Source: Phycisphaerales bacterium
GTDB taxonomy: Bacteria; Planctomycetota; Phycisphaerae; Phycisphaerales; UBA1924
Length of the DNA: 44,944 bases
NCBI GenBank assembly: GCA_026982335.1
Contig: JALSHH010000043.1
Coordinates: forward strand, 1-44,944
Direction of reading: 5' to 3'
Shown here: positions 7,610 to 17,095 of the stretch, piece after piece
How positions within the stretch are numbered: position 1 is the first letter of the stretch
Layout of the letters: the number at the start of each line of letters is the position of its first letter
Translations under genes and position numbers: made by a program
Notes under the pieces: model-generated
What the model was told of the DNA's origin: nothing
Seen by the model: the letters and a program-made list of their open reading frames with translations, nothing else
The model's database searches: none

Positions 7610-9094
7610 GTGGCGATGTTTGGTAAAAAGAGTAAGAAGGTCGATGACAACAGCGACTCTGGCGCCCCGGTGCCTGAGTCTTTTTCGCCAAAGAAGGCAG
7701 CGGTTTTCTTTGACCGTGCCAAGACGGTGCATGAATCGGGGAACTATGAGTATGCGATGCAGCTTTGGCTCAATGGACTTGGGCAGGACCCGACTTCGAT
7801 GTACGGGGTTCATGCGTTTTTGAAATCGTCAGAAGTGTTCTCGCTTGAGAATCCCAAGAAGGGGAGTAAGGCGACCAAGAGCGCGATAGCGGCCAATAAG
7901 GGGGATGTTGGGAAGTTTCTCAATGCTTTGCTCGATTTTGGGCTCAAGCGGATGGATGCGGGTAACGCGATCAAGGTGACTTCGGCTGCAGCGAAGATCA
8001 ATCTCAAGGATGCGGTGAAAATGCTCGGGCAACATGCCCTGACGCTGGTGCAGAATGATTCCAAGCAGAAGAAAGAGATGTTTGTGAAGTTGCTCGATGC
8101 CTTTGAGCAGGCAGAGGTTTTTGATCTTGCTGCGGTTGCTGGTGATCATGCGATGCGTTTGGACCAGACAGATGCTGAGCTTCAGGCTCGTGTTCGTAAT
8201 ATGTTGGCGCAGAATACAATGACTTCAGGGGGGTATGACAGCAATGAAGAGGGCGGGTTCCGCAAGAATATTCGCGATGCCGACAAGCAGCTCGAGCTTG
8301 CTCAGCAGGATTCGGTGGCCAAGCCGGAATCAACGAAAGATGCGATTGTGGCGACAACCGAGGCGGCGTATGCTGCCCGTCCCGATGATATTCCGACACT
8401 CACCAAGTATGCCACGGCGTTGCTTGATCGTGGGCGGGGTGCGGATGAGCTCAAGGCCTTGACACTTTTCAATAAGGCATTCAAGGAGACGGGGGTGTTT
8501 CGGTTCCGTCAGCAGGCCGGTGAGATTCAGGTGATGCGAGCAAGACGAACGATCGAAAAGCTCGGGGCACAGGCCAAGGCCAATCCGGATAATGCCGAGA
8601 TGCAATCCAAATATGCCAAGGCACAGGCCCAGTTTGCCAAGTTGCAACTCGATGAACTCAAGCTTCAGGTTGAAAATTATCCGACGGATCTTGGACTTAA
8701 GTATCGGCTTGGGAAGATTCTCTTTGAGCAGGGGGAATATCACGAGTCGATCGAGCAATTTCAAGAGGCGCAGAATGATCCCAAGCTTCGGCGTGAAGTG
8801 CAGAATCTGATCGGGCAGGCATTTCGACAGCTTGGCGGGTGGGAAGATGCAGCCATTACAACCTTTGAGGGGGCGATCGAGGGTATCACTGATGAGACCT
8901 CGGAGCTTGGGATGGATATCCGGTATGGGTTGATGGATGCACTTCAAGCCAAGGCGGAGAAGGAACGCGATCTTGCTGCAGCTGAGCGTGCGGATAAACT
9001 GGCAGCGGCGATGGCGATTCAGCAGTTCAACTATCGTGATGTGCGCGCACGACGCGATCAGATCAAAGCATTGATTGCTGAGATCAAAGGCTGA
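7610..9094 (+). CDS. tetratricopeptide-repeat protein, function unknown
   Basis: A 494-residue soluble protein dominated by helical TPR-like repeats, e.g. around residues 30-60 and again from about 345 (YRLGKILFEQGEYHESIEQF). The middle and the end (AKAEKERDLAAAERADKLAAA) are rich in Ala, Lys and Glu and probably coiled. No signal peptide or enzymatic motif is seen. It is likely a scaffold or assembly factor; the partner is unknown. The start is GTG at 7610: AGGAG at 7597-7601 is 8 nt upstream, whereas the ATG two codons later would be 14 nt away. It ends 19 bp before kdsB and may share its transcript. Confidence 0.8.
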   Translation: MAMFGKKSKKVDDNSDSGAPVPESFSPKKAAVFFDRAKTVHESGNYEYAMQLWLNGLGQDPTSMYGVHAFLKSSEVFSLENPKKGSKATKSAIAANKGDVGKFLNALLDFGLKRMDAGNAIKVTSAAAKINLKDAVKMLGQHALTLVQNDSKQKKEMFVKLLDAFEQAEVFDLAAVAGDHAMRLDQTDAELQARVRNMLAQNTMTSGGYDSNEEGGFRKNIRDADKQLELAQQDSVAKPESTKDAIVATTEAAYAARPDDIPTLTKYATALLDRGRGADELKALTLFNKAFKETGVFRFRQQAGEIQVMRARRTIEKLGAQAKANPDNAEMQSKYAKAQAQFAKLQLDELKLQVENYPTDLGLKYRLGKILFEQGEYHESIEQFQEAQNDPKLRREVQNLIGQAFRQLGGWEDAAITTFEGAIEGITDETSELGMDIRYGLMDALQAKAEKERDLAAAERADKLAAAMAIQQFNYRDVRARRDQIKALIAEIKG

Positions 9095-9113
9095 GTGAGC
9101 TAGGGAGGCGATC

Positions 9114-9851
9114 ATGGGTGTGATTGCAATCATCCCGGCGAGGCTCAGTTCGACACGATTGCCTCACAAAGTGCTTTTGAATGAGACGGGCAAGCCTTTG
9201 ATTGGGCATGTCGTCGAGACGCTGCTCGAGTCCGATCGGCTCGATCGGGTGGTGGTGGCTGCGGATGACCAAGAGATTGTCGATGCGCTGAGGGGGTATG
9301 ATGTCGAGGTGGTGCTGACGGATGTAGATCATTCCAATGGGACCTCTCGATTGGCGCAGGCGGCGGAGATGCTTGGGCTTGGGACTGATGACATTGTGGT
9401 CAATGTGCAAGGCGATGAGCCTGAGCTGGATCCGAAGCTGATTGATGTGGCGGTCGATGCGTTTGTGCGCTCGGGTGAGGCGATGGGGACACTGGCATCG
9501 CCGATGCAAGATGGGGATGATCCACATGATCCGAATCTGGTCAAGATCGTCACACGGGTGGGGGGCGATGGGGTGCATCGGGCGGTGTATTTTTCTCGTT
9601 CGGTGATTCCGTTCGATCGGGATGGCTTGGCCCGGGAATGCTTCAAGCATGCGGGACTTTATGTCTATCGTCGGGCGTTTCTTGAGCGTTTTGTGGGTTG
9701 GCCGATCGCACGATTGGAAGCGATCGAGCAGCTCGAACAGCTTCGTGCGATCGAGGCTGGGGTCGGGATTTCGGTGGCGATCATGCCGTTTGTCCACAAA
9801 GGAATCGACACTGAAGCAGACTACCGGGCGTTTGTTGCCCGGAATGGGTAA
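9114..9851 (+). CDS. kdsB: 3-deoxy-manno-octulosonate cytidylyltransferase (CMP-Kdo synthetase)
   Basis: Activates Kdo with CTP to CMP-Kdo for the inner core of lipopolysaccharide. The N-terminus IAIIPARLSSTRLPHK is the nucleotide-binding signature, followed by VVAADD, a GTSRLAQA segment and VVNVQGDEPELD with the metal-binding acidic residues, then FSRSVIPFDR. The 245 residues match the family. AGGGAGG at about 9101-9107 precedes the ATG. The CTP-synthase gene follows 72 bp later, so CTP supply and use are adjacent. Its presence points to an LPS-type outer membrane. Confidence 0.94.
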   Translation: MGVIAIIPARLSSTRLPHKVLLNETGKPLIGHVVETLLESDRLDRVVVAADDQEIVDALRGYDVEVVLTDVDHSNGTSRLAQAAEMLGLGTDDIVVNVQGDEPELDPKLIDVAVDAFVRSGEAMGTLASPMQDGDDPHDPNLVKIVTRVGGDGVHRAVYFSRSVIPFDRDGLARECFKHAGLYVYRRAFLERFVGWPIARLEAIEQLEQLRAIEAGVGISVAIMPFVHKGIDTEADYRAFVARNG

Positions 9852-9912
9852 GAAATTTGCCTGATTTTCATCAGATCACGGAACTGGGTTGCACGATGGG
9901 GATCGGGGTTGG

Positions 9913-9918
9913 TACGAT
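9913..9918 (+). promoter_or_regulatory. -10-like hexamer TACGAT, 5 nt before pyrG start
   Basis: TACGAT-CGGCT-ATG. A weak TTGCAC lies 18 bp upstream (9889-9894). This supports the ATG at 9924 over the later one at 10047. Confidence 0.4.
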
Positions 9919-9923
9919 CGGCT

Positions 9924-11870
9924 ATGCCCCAATCAAGTGACACCGACGCTGGTCAAGATTCATCACATCTTGTTTCTCACCCCTTGGGTTCTGGGCTCGG
10001 TGATCCTGTCGGTGCTGACTTGCTCGCGGCGGCTGGTGATCGTTCGATGGCCAATTCTGAGTTTTACTCGCCGATTCCTGATGGGTATAAGAAAGGCAAT
10101 CACAAATATGTGGTGGTTCTTGGGACGGTGATGTCTGGGCTTGGCAAAGGGATTTTTAGTTCCTCGATGGCCAAAGTGCTCAAAGATAAAGGTTTACGGG
10201 TTGCGCCGATCAAGTGTGAAGGGTATCTCAACATTGATTCTGGGACATTGAATCCATATCGCCACGGCGAGGTGTTCGTGCTTGATGATGGTACGGAGTG
10301 CGATATGGACCTGGGCACTTATGAGCGGATGCTTAACCAGAACTTGACGAGGCGGAACTTCGTCACCTCGGGGCAGATTTATTCGGAGATTCTCGATCGC
10401 GAACGCCAGGGGGTGTATCTGGGGCGTGATGTGCAGATGATTCCGCATGTGACGGGGGATGTCAAACGCAGGCTTCGCGAGTTGGCATTGCGGGGTGATG
10501 GGACCGGGCCAGCCGACATTGTGTTTGTCGAGGTTGGCGGGACGGTGGGCGACTATGAAAACGGGTTTTATATCGAAGCATTGCGTGAGTTGGCGTTTGA
10601 GGAAGGGCCGGGGAGTGTGTGCTTTGTCGCGTTGACTTATGTGATCGAACCCAAAGCGCTGGGCGAGCAGAAATCCAAGGCGGCACAGCTTGGGATCAAG
10701 CGATTGATGGAGTCGGGGATTCAGCCTCACATGATCGCATGCCGGGCGGGGAACGAGGTTGATCACAAGGTGATGGAGAAGATTGCAATGTTCTCCAATG
10801 TGCCTATGGATCGGGTGTTCTCAATGCACGACCGGAGCAGTATTTATACGATTCCTGATGAGTTGCGCAACGAAGGATTGGATCGTGAGATTCTCTCGAT
10901 TCTGGGGCTTCACGATCGAGTCGATGCGAAAAAAGAAGATATTGCCCGCAAGCAGTGGGGTTCGTTTGTCGAGGGGTTGGTTGCTCAGAAGCGGCATTCG
11001 GTCAAGGTCGCGATCACGGGCAAGTATGCGGATTTGATGGATGCCTATGCGTCGATTCAGAAATCGCTCGAGCACTGTGCTGCTCATTTCCGATGCGAGG
11101 TTGATCTCAATTGGATTGACACCTCGAAGATCACCGATGCCAATGTGTTCGATCAACTCGGGGTTTACGACGCTGTGATTGTGCCCGGCGGGTTTGGATC
11201 GCGTGGTGTGGAGGGGAAGATATCGGCGGTGAAATATTGCCGGGAGTCGGGGACGCCGTATTTGGGAATTTGTTTGGGGTTTCAGGTGGCGGTGATCGAG
11301 TTTGCACGCAATGTGCTTGGGATCAAGGATGCGTACTCAACGGAGTTTGATCCAATGTGCGGGTCGCCTTTGATTTCGGAGTTGCCTGATCAGAAGAAGA
11401 TCGAAGGACTTGGGGGCACGATGCGATTGGGTGCGCAGGATGTTCAGATCACGCCTGATACGCTTGCGGCGTTCTTGGCAGGTGGGAAACGGTCGATTCA
11501 TGAGCGGTTTCGGCATCGGTATGAGGTTGATCCGGCCTTCATCGAAGAGCTCGAAGCGGGTGGATTGATTTTCTCGGGTCGTCATCCTGAGCAGCCGATC
11601 ATGCAGATTTTGGAGTTGGCATCAGATCATGAGGGGCAAGCACTGGAGGGGGCGATGACGCATCCATACTTTATCGGTGCGCAGTTCCATCCGGAGTTGA
11701 CCTCGAGGCCTTTGACGCCTCAGCCGATGTTTATGGGGTTGGTAGCAGCGGCGCTGGCGACGAAGTATCAGGATGACAAGGCGGAGTGGCTTGAGTTATA
11801 TTCGAGCAATGCGGCGCTGCGGACCTGGCTTTTTGCACGGAAGAACGGCGAGCGTCGATCAACGAAGTAG
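9924..11870 (+). CDS. pyrG: CTP synthase, divergent form
   Basis: Makes CTP from UTP, ATP and glutamine. The synthetase half and the class-I glutaminase half are both present: GICLGFQ has the nucleophilic cysteine, and QFHPE the histidine-glutamate pair. Several normally near-invariant stretches differ. The P-loop is GTVMSGLGKG (usually GGVVSSLGKG), the next strand KCEGYLNIDSGTLNP (usually KLDPYINVDPGTMSP), GGTVGDYENGF replaces GGTVGDIES, and KSKAAQ replaces the UTP-site KTKPTQ. At 648 residues it is about 100 longer than E. coli PyrG, from an N-terminal Ser/Asp/Gly-rich extension (~60 residues before the P-loop strand) and a C-terminal extension. An ATG at 10047 is an alternative start. I still expect CTP synthase activity. 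Confidence 0.88.
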   Translation: MPQSSDTDAGQDSSHLVSHPLGSGLGDPVGADLLAAAGDRSMANSEFYSPIPDGYKKGNHKYVVVLGTVMSGLGKGIFSSSMAKVLKDKGLRVAPIKCEGYLNIDSGTLNPYRHGEVFVLDDGTECDMDLGTYERMLNQNLTRRNFVTSGQIYSEILDRERQGVYLGRDVQMIPHVTGDVKRRLRELALRGDGTGPADIVFVEVGGTVGDYENGFYIEALRELAFEEGPGSVCFVALTYVIEPKALGEQKSKAAQLGIKRLMESGIQPHMIACRAGNEVDHKVMEKIAMFSNVPMDRVFSMHDRSSIYTIPDELRNEGLDREILSILGLHDRVDAKKEDIARKQWGSFVEGLVAQKRHSVKVAITGKYADLMDAYASIQKSLEHCAAHFRCEVDLNWIDTSKITDANVFDQLGVYDAVIVPGGFGSRGVEGKISAVKYCRESGTPYLGICLGFQVAVIEFARNVLGIKDAYSTEFDPMCGSPLISELPDQKKIEGLGGTMRLGAQDVQITPDTLAAFLAGGKRSIHERFRHRYEVDPAFIEELEAGGLIFSGRHPEQPIMQILELASDHEGQALEGAMTHPYFIGAQFHPELTSRPLTPQPMFMGLVAAALATKYQDDKAEWLELYSSNAALRTWLFARKNGERRSTK

Positions 11871-11950
11871 GCAATACGAAATCGTGATCCCACGAGCTGC
11901 GACCGTGAGGGAGCGGTTCTTTTCTTTGATGGATTCTCAAGGTCGCTCTT

Positions 11951-12646
11951 TTACGGTTGCGGTTTGTCGTTGGTGAGTTGGTCTGCTGCGTCTTTGAGGA
12001 TCAGGGCGCTGAGAATATCGGGGACTGCGAGGTTGACGCAGGCATTGTGGATGAGGGTCTGGGCGTGGAGGTGGGCGAGGTGGGCGACTTGGGCATCGGT
12101 GGAATGTTGGGAGAGGGCGATGAAGACCTGGGTTGCCCACGGACGGTTGATGGCGTTGTCGGGCTGGAGTTCGTGGGTGTGCCAAGTGGCGGCGTCGAAG
12201 CATCGGGCGATGAGATCAGATGAGTTGGATCGGTTGGCGATGAGCCAGAGGGCGTGGAGGGCGCCGAGCTCGATCATGGTGCGGTATTCGATGGCCAAGT
12301 TGGTTGAATTGGGGATGAGAGCACCGGTTGGGGCGATGAGGGTGTGGGCTGCGTGGGCATCGAAGTTGCCTGATTGAACGATCCACCAGAGGTGCTGATC
12401 GAGGGCGTTGATGGTGGTGGGTGGGTCGAGGGTGAGGTTGAAGAGGTGGGCGAGGAAGGGGCGGTCGGTGAGCCGACGGTTGGCGTACTCGTCGGCGAAG
12501 GTGTTGATGTAGGCTCGTTTCTGGGCATCGGGCGCAGTGAAGGGGACATCGGCGAGTGGGTGGGTGATGAGGGCATGGATGTGGGTGATCCATTGGATGC
12601 TTGTTGGCAGATGAGGGGGCGGGAGATTTTCGTGATTGGTGGGCAC
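11951..12646 (-). CDS. conserved-looking protein of unknown function
   Basis: I do not recognise this 231-residue protein. It is largely alpha-helical, rich in Ala, His and Leu, with no signal peptide, membrane segment or catalytic motif. Helix pairs such as LGALHALWLIANRS and VAHLAHLHAQTLIHNA suggest a helical-repeat fold. The start is GTG at 12646: no ATG is available upstream in frame, and TACCAT sits 5 nt before it. It stands alone, facing away from panC and ending 80 bp from the convergent end of pyrG. The amphipathic pattern and balanced composition favour a real gene over the shorter open frames on the other strand. Confidence 0.6.
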   Translation of the reverse strand: MPTNHENLPPPHLPTSIQWITHIHALITHPLADVPFTAPDAQKRAYINTFADEYANRRLTDRPFLAHLFNLTLDPPTTINALDQHLWWIVQSGNFDAHAAHTLIAPTGALIPNSTNLAIEYRTMIELGALHALWLIANRSNSSDLIARCFDAATWHTHELQPDNAINRPWATQVFIALSQHSTDAQVAHLAHLHAQTLIHNACVNLAVPDILSALILKDAADQLTNDKPQP

Positions 12647-12651
12647 GAGGG

Positions 12652-12657
12652 ATGGTA
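12652..12657 (-). promoter_or_regulatory. -10-like hexamer TACCAT, 5 nt before the GTG at 12646
   Basis: On the minus strand: TACCAT-CCCTC-GTG, with no Shine-Dalgarno sequence. Confidence 0.35.
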
Positions 12658-12685
12658 GACATGAGGGGGAGGGGATTGGCTACAG

Positions 12686-12757
12686 CTCACGCAGAGTACA
12701 CAGGGGGAGAAGGCAGAAAAAGAAAGGTGGGGCACCCGGTGAATTTTTTCTTTCTTT
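12686..12757. repeat. candidate dispersed intergenic repeat with imperfect palindrome
   Basis: The segment starts CTCACGCAGAGTACACAGGG, which resembles a family of intergenic repeats (CTCACGCAGAG...CACAGAG type) that I recall from many bacterial genomes. A purine tract containing AAAGAAAG (12719-12726), the small hairpin GGTG-GGG-CACC and a pyrimidine tract ending in CTTTCTTT (12750-12757) follow, forming an inverted repeat. It lies between the divergent unknown gene and panC. Whether other copies exist in this genome cannot be tested here. Confidence 0.4.
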
Positions 12758-12803
12758 CCCACGATACACTGTCAATGTGTGAGCGTGCTTTATAGGGGTT
12801 GTG

Positions 12804-13652
12804 ATGCGTGTGATTGAAGAGCCTGATCTTGGGTTGACGGGGCGGTGTGTGCTGGTCCCGACGATGGGGGCGTTGCATGGGGGGCACTGGACGCTGATCG
12901 AGGCGGCGGTTCGGCGGGCGAAGATCGAAGGGGTGCCCAGCGTGGTGTCGATTTTTGTCAATCCCAAGCAGTTCAATGAGCAGGCGGATTTCGATCAGTA
13001 TCCCAATCGGATGGCTGACGATTTGGCGATGTGCCAAGATGCGGGTGTGGATATTGTGTTCAATCCGGCGGTGGAGGTGGTGTATCCGCCGGGCGTTGAT
13101 GTGATATCGGATATTGTCATTCCCAAAATTGCGACTGAGCCTGGGTTGGAGGATTTGTATCGTCCCGGGCACTTTGCGGGGGTGTGCCAAGTGGTGTCGC
13201 GGCTCTTTGATTTATGTGGAGCATCGGCGGCGGTCTTTGGGGAAAAGGACTGGCAGCAACTCGGATGTATCCGGGCGATGAGCAAGATACAAGGGCGCGA
13301 TTTGGCGATTATTCCAGCGCAGACGGTGCGGGAGGAATCGGGGTTGGCGATGAGTTCGCGAAATTTGAACCTGAGCGATGAGGCGCGGGTGCAGGCGGTG
13401 GGGATCAGTCGGGCGTTGTTTGCAGCGTCGAGTGTGCAGATTCCTGAGCAGGCGGAGTCGTTGATGCGCGAGATGCTCGCGGACGATGGGATCGAGCCTG
13501 AATATGCAGTGATCCGTGATTCGGAGACTTTGATGGCTTTGGCGGATATGAGCGAGCCGACGCATGTCCCTTGCCGGGCGTTGATCGCAGCAAAAGTGGG
13601 CGAGGTTCGGCTGATTGACAATGTGCCTTGGACACCGATTGCATATGCTTAA
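12804..13652 (+). CDS. panC: pantothenate synthetase
   Basis: Joins pantoate and beta-alanine with ATP in coenzyme A biosynthesis. The family motifs are present: PTMGALHGGH (the HIGH-like nucleotide site), SIFVNPKQFN, the FGEKDWQQL ATP-binding segment, and SGLAMSSRN. At 282 residues the length is normal. GTG at 12801 is in frame, but AGGGG at 12794-12798 fits the ATG at 12804 better. gcvT follows 33 bp after its stop, so the two genes probably form an operon. Their link may be folate-borne one-carbon units, since PanB (not in this window) uses methylene-tetrahydrofolate; that link is inference. Confidence 0.95.
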   Translation: MRVIEEPDLGLTGRCVLVPTMGALHGGHWTLIEAAVRRAKIEGVPSVVSIFVNPKQFNEQADFDQYPNRMADDLAMCQDAGVDIVFNPAVEVVYPPGVDVISDIVIPKIATEPGLEDLYRPGHFAGVCQVVSRLFDLCGASAAVFGEKDWQQLGCIRAMSKIQGRDLAIIPAQTVREESGLAMSSRNLNLSDEARVQAVGISRALFAASSVQIPEQAESLMREMLADDGIEPEYAVIRDSETLMALADMSEPTHVPCRALIAAKVGEVRLIDNVPWTPIAYA

Positions 13653-13685
13653 GGGAGTGACGATTTCCTGAGCATGAGGTGTTTT

Positions 13686-14831
13686 ATGTCGATGCAAGCC
13701 GCGATCAAGCAGTCCCCGCTTCACAAGTATCACGAAGAGTACCATGCGCAGATGGTTGAGTATGCGGGGTGGGAGATGCCCATCAAGTATACGACTTCGA
13801 TTAAGGAAGAGCATGTCCACACGCGGATGAGCGGGAGTTTGTTTGATGTCTCGCATATGGGACGATTGTCGATCAAGGGCAAGGACTCGGCGCGGTTTCT
13901 TGAGCATGTGTGCTCGCGGAAGATCGGGTCGATGGTGGAAGGGCAGTGCCGATACTCGCTGATCTGCAATGAACACGGGGGGGTGCGTGATGATGTGATT
14001 GTCAATCGGATGGGGGAGAACGAGTTTTTGGTGGTGGTCAATGCAGGGAACCGCGAGAAGATCGTGGGACACTTTGAAACGGTGATTGCTGGGCGCTGTT
14101 TCGATGTGAAGATGGAAGACTGGACCGAGAAGACAGCGATGATCGCGATGCAAGGGCCCAAGGTCATGGAACTCATCGGGAAGGTGTCTCCGGAGATTCC
14201 TCAGCTCAAGCGGTATCGGTTTTTGGTCAAGAACATGATGATTATGAAGATCATGGTCGCGCGGACAGGGTATACGGGTGAGGATGGGGTGGAGGTGATC
14301 CTGCCAGCGTCGGCGATCGGGATGGCGATGAAGATGTTGATGAAGGAAATGAGCTCGGAGGAGGATCATGAGACAATCAAGCCTTGTGGTTTGGGCGCTC
14401 GCGATACGCTTCGGCTTGAGGCGGGGATGCCGTTGTATGGGCATGAGCTTGGCGAGGATATCTGCGCGCTCTCGTGTGGGGTGGACTTTGTGATTGCGCT
14501 TGACAAGACCGTTGAAGAGCATGGGGAAACATTCATCGGGCAAGAGGCGTTGATGAAAATTCGCGATGCTGGGGGCCCGGAGGTGAAGCTGGTGGGATTG
14601 AAGATAGATTCCAAACGGACGGCTCGGCAGGGAATGGCGATCTTGGTCGATGGGCAGGCGGTGGGGACGGTGAGTTCGGGGTGTATGAGTCCGACGCTTG
14701 AGCAGTCGATTGCGATGGGGTTTGTGCCCAGTACCCATACGGAGATTGGAACGAGGGTACAGATTGATGCAGGGCGGATGAAGTTGGATGCGATGGTGGT
14801 GGAGTTGCCGTTTTATAAGCGTGGGAAGTAA
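13686..14831 (+). CDS. gcvT: aminomethyltransferase, glycine cleavage system T protein
   Basis: Takes the aminomethyl group from lipoyl-GcvH, releases ammonia and makes 5,10-methylene-tetrahydrofolate. Signatures: MVEYAGWEMPIKY near the N-terminus, GSLFDVSHMGR, RYSLICNEHGGVRDDVIV, ARTGYTGEDGVEV and LGARDTLRLEAGMPLYGHE. At 381 residues it is close to typical. Three ATGs (13674, 13686, 13692) are possible. AGGTG at 13677-13681 lies just before the second and third and favours them over the first. The other glycine-cleavage genes (gcvH, gcvP) are not in the window. Confidence 0.94.
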   Translation: MSMQAAIKQSPLHKYHEEYHAQMVEYAGWEMPIKYTTSIKEEHVHTRMSGSLFDVSHMGRLSIKGKDSARFLEHVCSRKIGSMVEGQCRYSLICNEHGGVRDDVIVNRMGENEFLVVVNAGNREKIVGHFETVIAGRCFDVKMEDWTEKTAMIAMQGPKVMELIGKVSPEIPQLKRYRFLVKNMMIMKIMVARTGYTGEDGVEVILPASAIGMAMKMLMKEMSSEEDHETIKPCGLGARDTLRLEAGMPLYGHELGEDICALSCGVDFVIALDKTVEEHGETFIGQEALMKIRDAGGPEVKLVGLKIDSKRTARQGMAILVDGQAVGTVSSGCMSPTLEQSIAMGFVPSTHTEIGTRVQIDAGRMKLDAMVVELPFYKRGK

Positions 14832-14869
14832 GATGCTTTGGTAGAACGGTTTGAGCCCGTTCTGCTGGA

Positions 14870-15592
14870 TCACGAGTCTCGGTCTTTGAGGTTTGGGAGA
14901 TCGTGCTCGATCCAGCCTGCGGTGGTGTGGCGAACGATGGTGCCGGTGGCTTCGTAGATGACTTGCTCGGCGATGTTGGTGCAGTGATCGCCCATGAGCA
15001 CGGCTTGGTTGATGATCGCGTGGAGGGAGAAGGCGGTATCGACGCCCATACGTCCGTCGGCGACACGGACTTCGGCATCGCGGGTGATGAGTTCGTGGAA
15101 GGAGAGGGTGTTGCCTTCGCAGGTGAGGACGGATTTGGCCTTCTCGGCGTTGATATCGCGGAAGGCGCGGACGGTGTCACGAAGGATGCCGACGATCGAG
15201 TTGGTCATCACACGGGTGGTTTTGGGGAACGGTGCGGTGCGTTCACCTAGGGTGATGACGCGCTGGGCGATGTCGGTTGTTGCGTCGGCGATGCGTTCGA
15301 GTTCGTTGTTGACTTTGACAGCGGTGAGCAGGGATCGGATCTGTGCGGGGTCGATCGGGCATGCTTGGCGGACGGCGAGGGTGAGGAGATCGACGGCATC
15401 GCGTTCGATTTCGATATCTGCCTGGTCAACTTCGTCATCGCGGGCCATGAGTTTTTGGGCGCATTCGGCATCGCGGTCGTAGATGGTGTTGAAGGTGAGT
15501 TCGGCGAGTTCGACGACGAGTTTGCCTTGTTGGACCAATCGCGTGCGGATGTGGTTGAGTCGATCTTCGAAGTGTTGGGGGGTGATCGTCAT
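14870..15592 (-). CDS. phoU: PhoU-family phosphate signalling protein
   Basis: A 240-residue all-helical protein with two PhoU repeats. Metal-binding-type acidic clusters are present in each half (ARDDEVDQADIEIE; ITRDAEVRVADGRMG), and the N-terminus FEDRLNHIRTRLVQQG is typical. In known systems PhoU links the Pst phosphate transporter to the PhoR-PhoB sensor pair and represses phosphate uptake. Here no pst or pho gene is adjacent: it converges on gcvT and diverges from enolase, so it is a solitary copy. No clear Shine-Dalgarno sequence precedes the ATG. Confidence 0.93.
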   Translation of the reverse strand: MTITPQHFEDRLNHIRTRLVQQGKLVVELAELTFNTIYDRDAECAQKLMARDDEVDQADIEIERDAVDLLTLAVRQACPIDPAQIRSLLTAVKVNNELERIADATTDIAQRVITLGERTAPFPKTTRVMTNSIVGILRDTVRAFRDINAEKAKSVLTCEGNTLSFHELITRDAEVRVADGRMGVDTAFSLHAIINQAVLMGDHCTNIAEQVIYEATGTIVRHTTAGWIEHDLPNLKDRDS

Positions 15593-15657
15593 GGAGCAGC
15601 TGTCCGGGTGAAAAGCTCAGTTCTATGAGTCATGTTTTACGAATCATCTCAGGATAG

Positions 15658-17052
<1,395 letters not shown>

Positions 17053-17095
17053 GTTTCGACGCATCTTCTGGGCGATTGGGGTGTATGGATACACG

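Noticed and set aside
13212-14873. 553-codon open frame on the minus strand opposite panC and gcvT
   Set aside because: It is antisense to two clear enzymes. Its Arg/His/Pro-rich content is what GGG- and GAT-rich coding sequence gives when read backwards.
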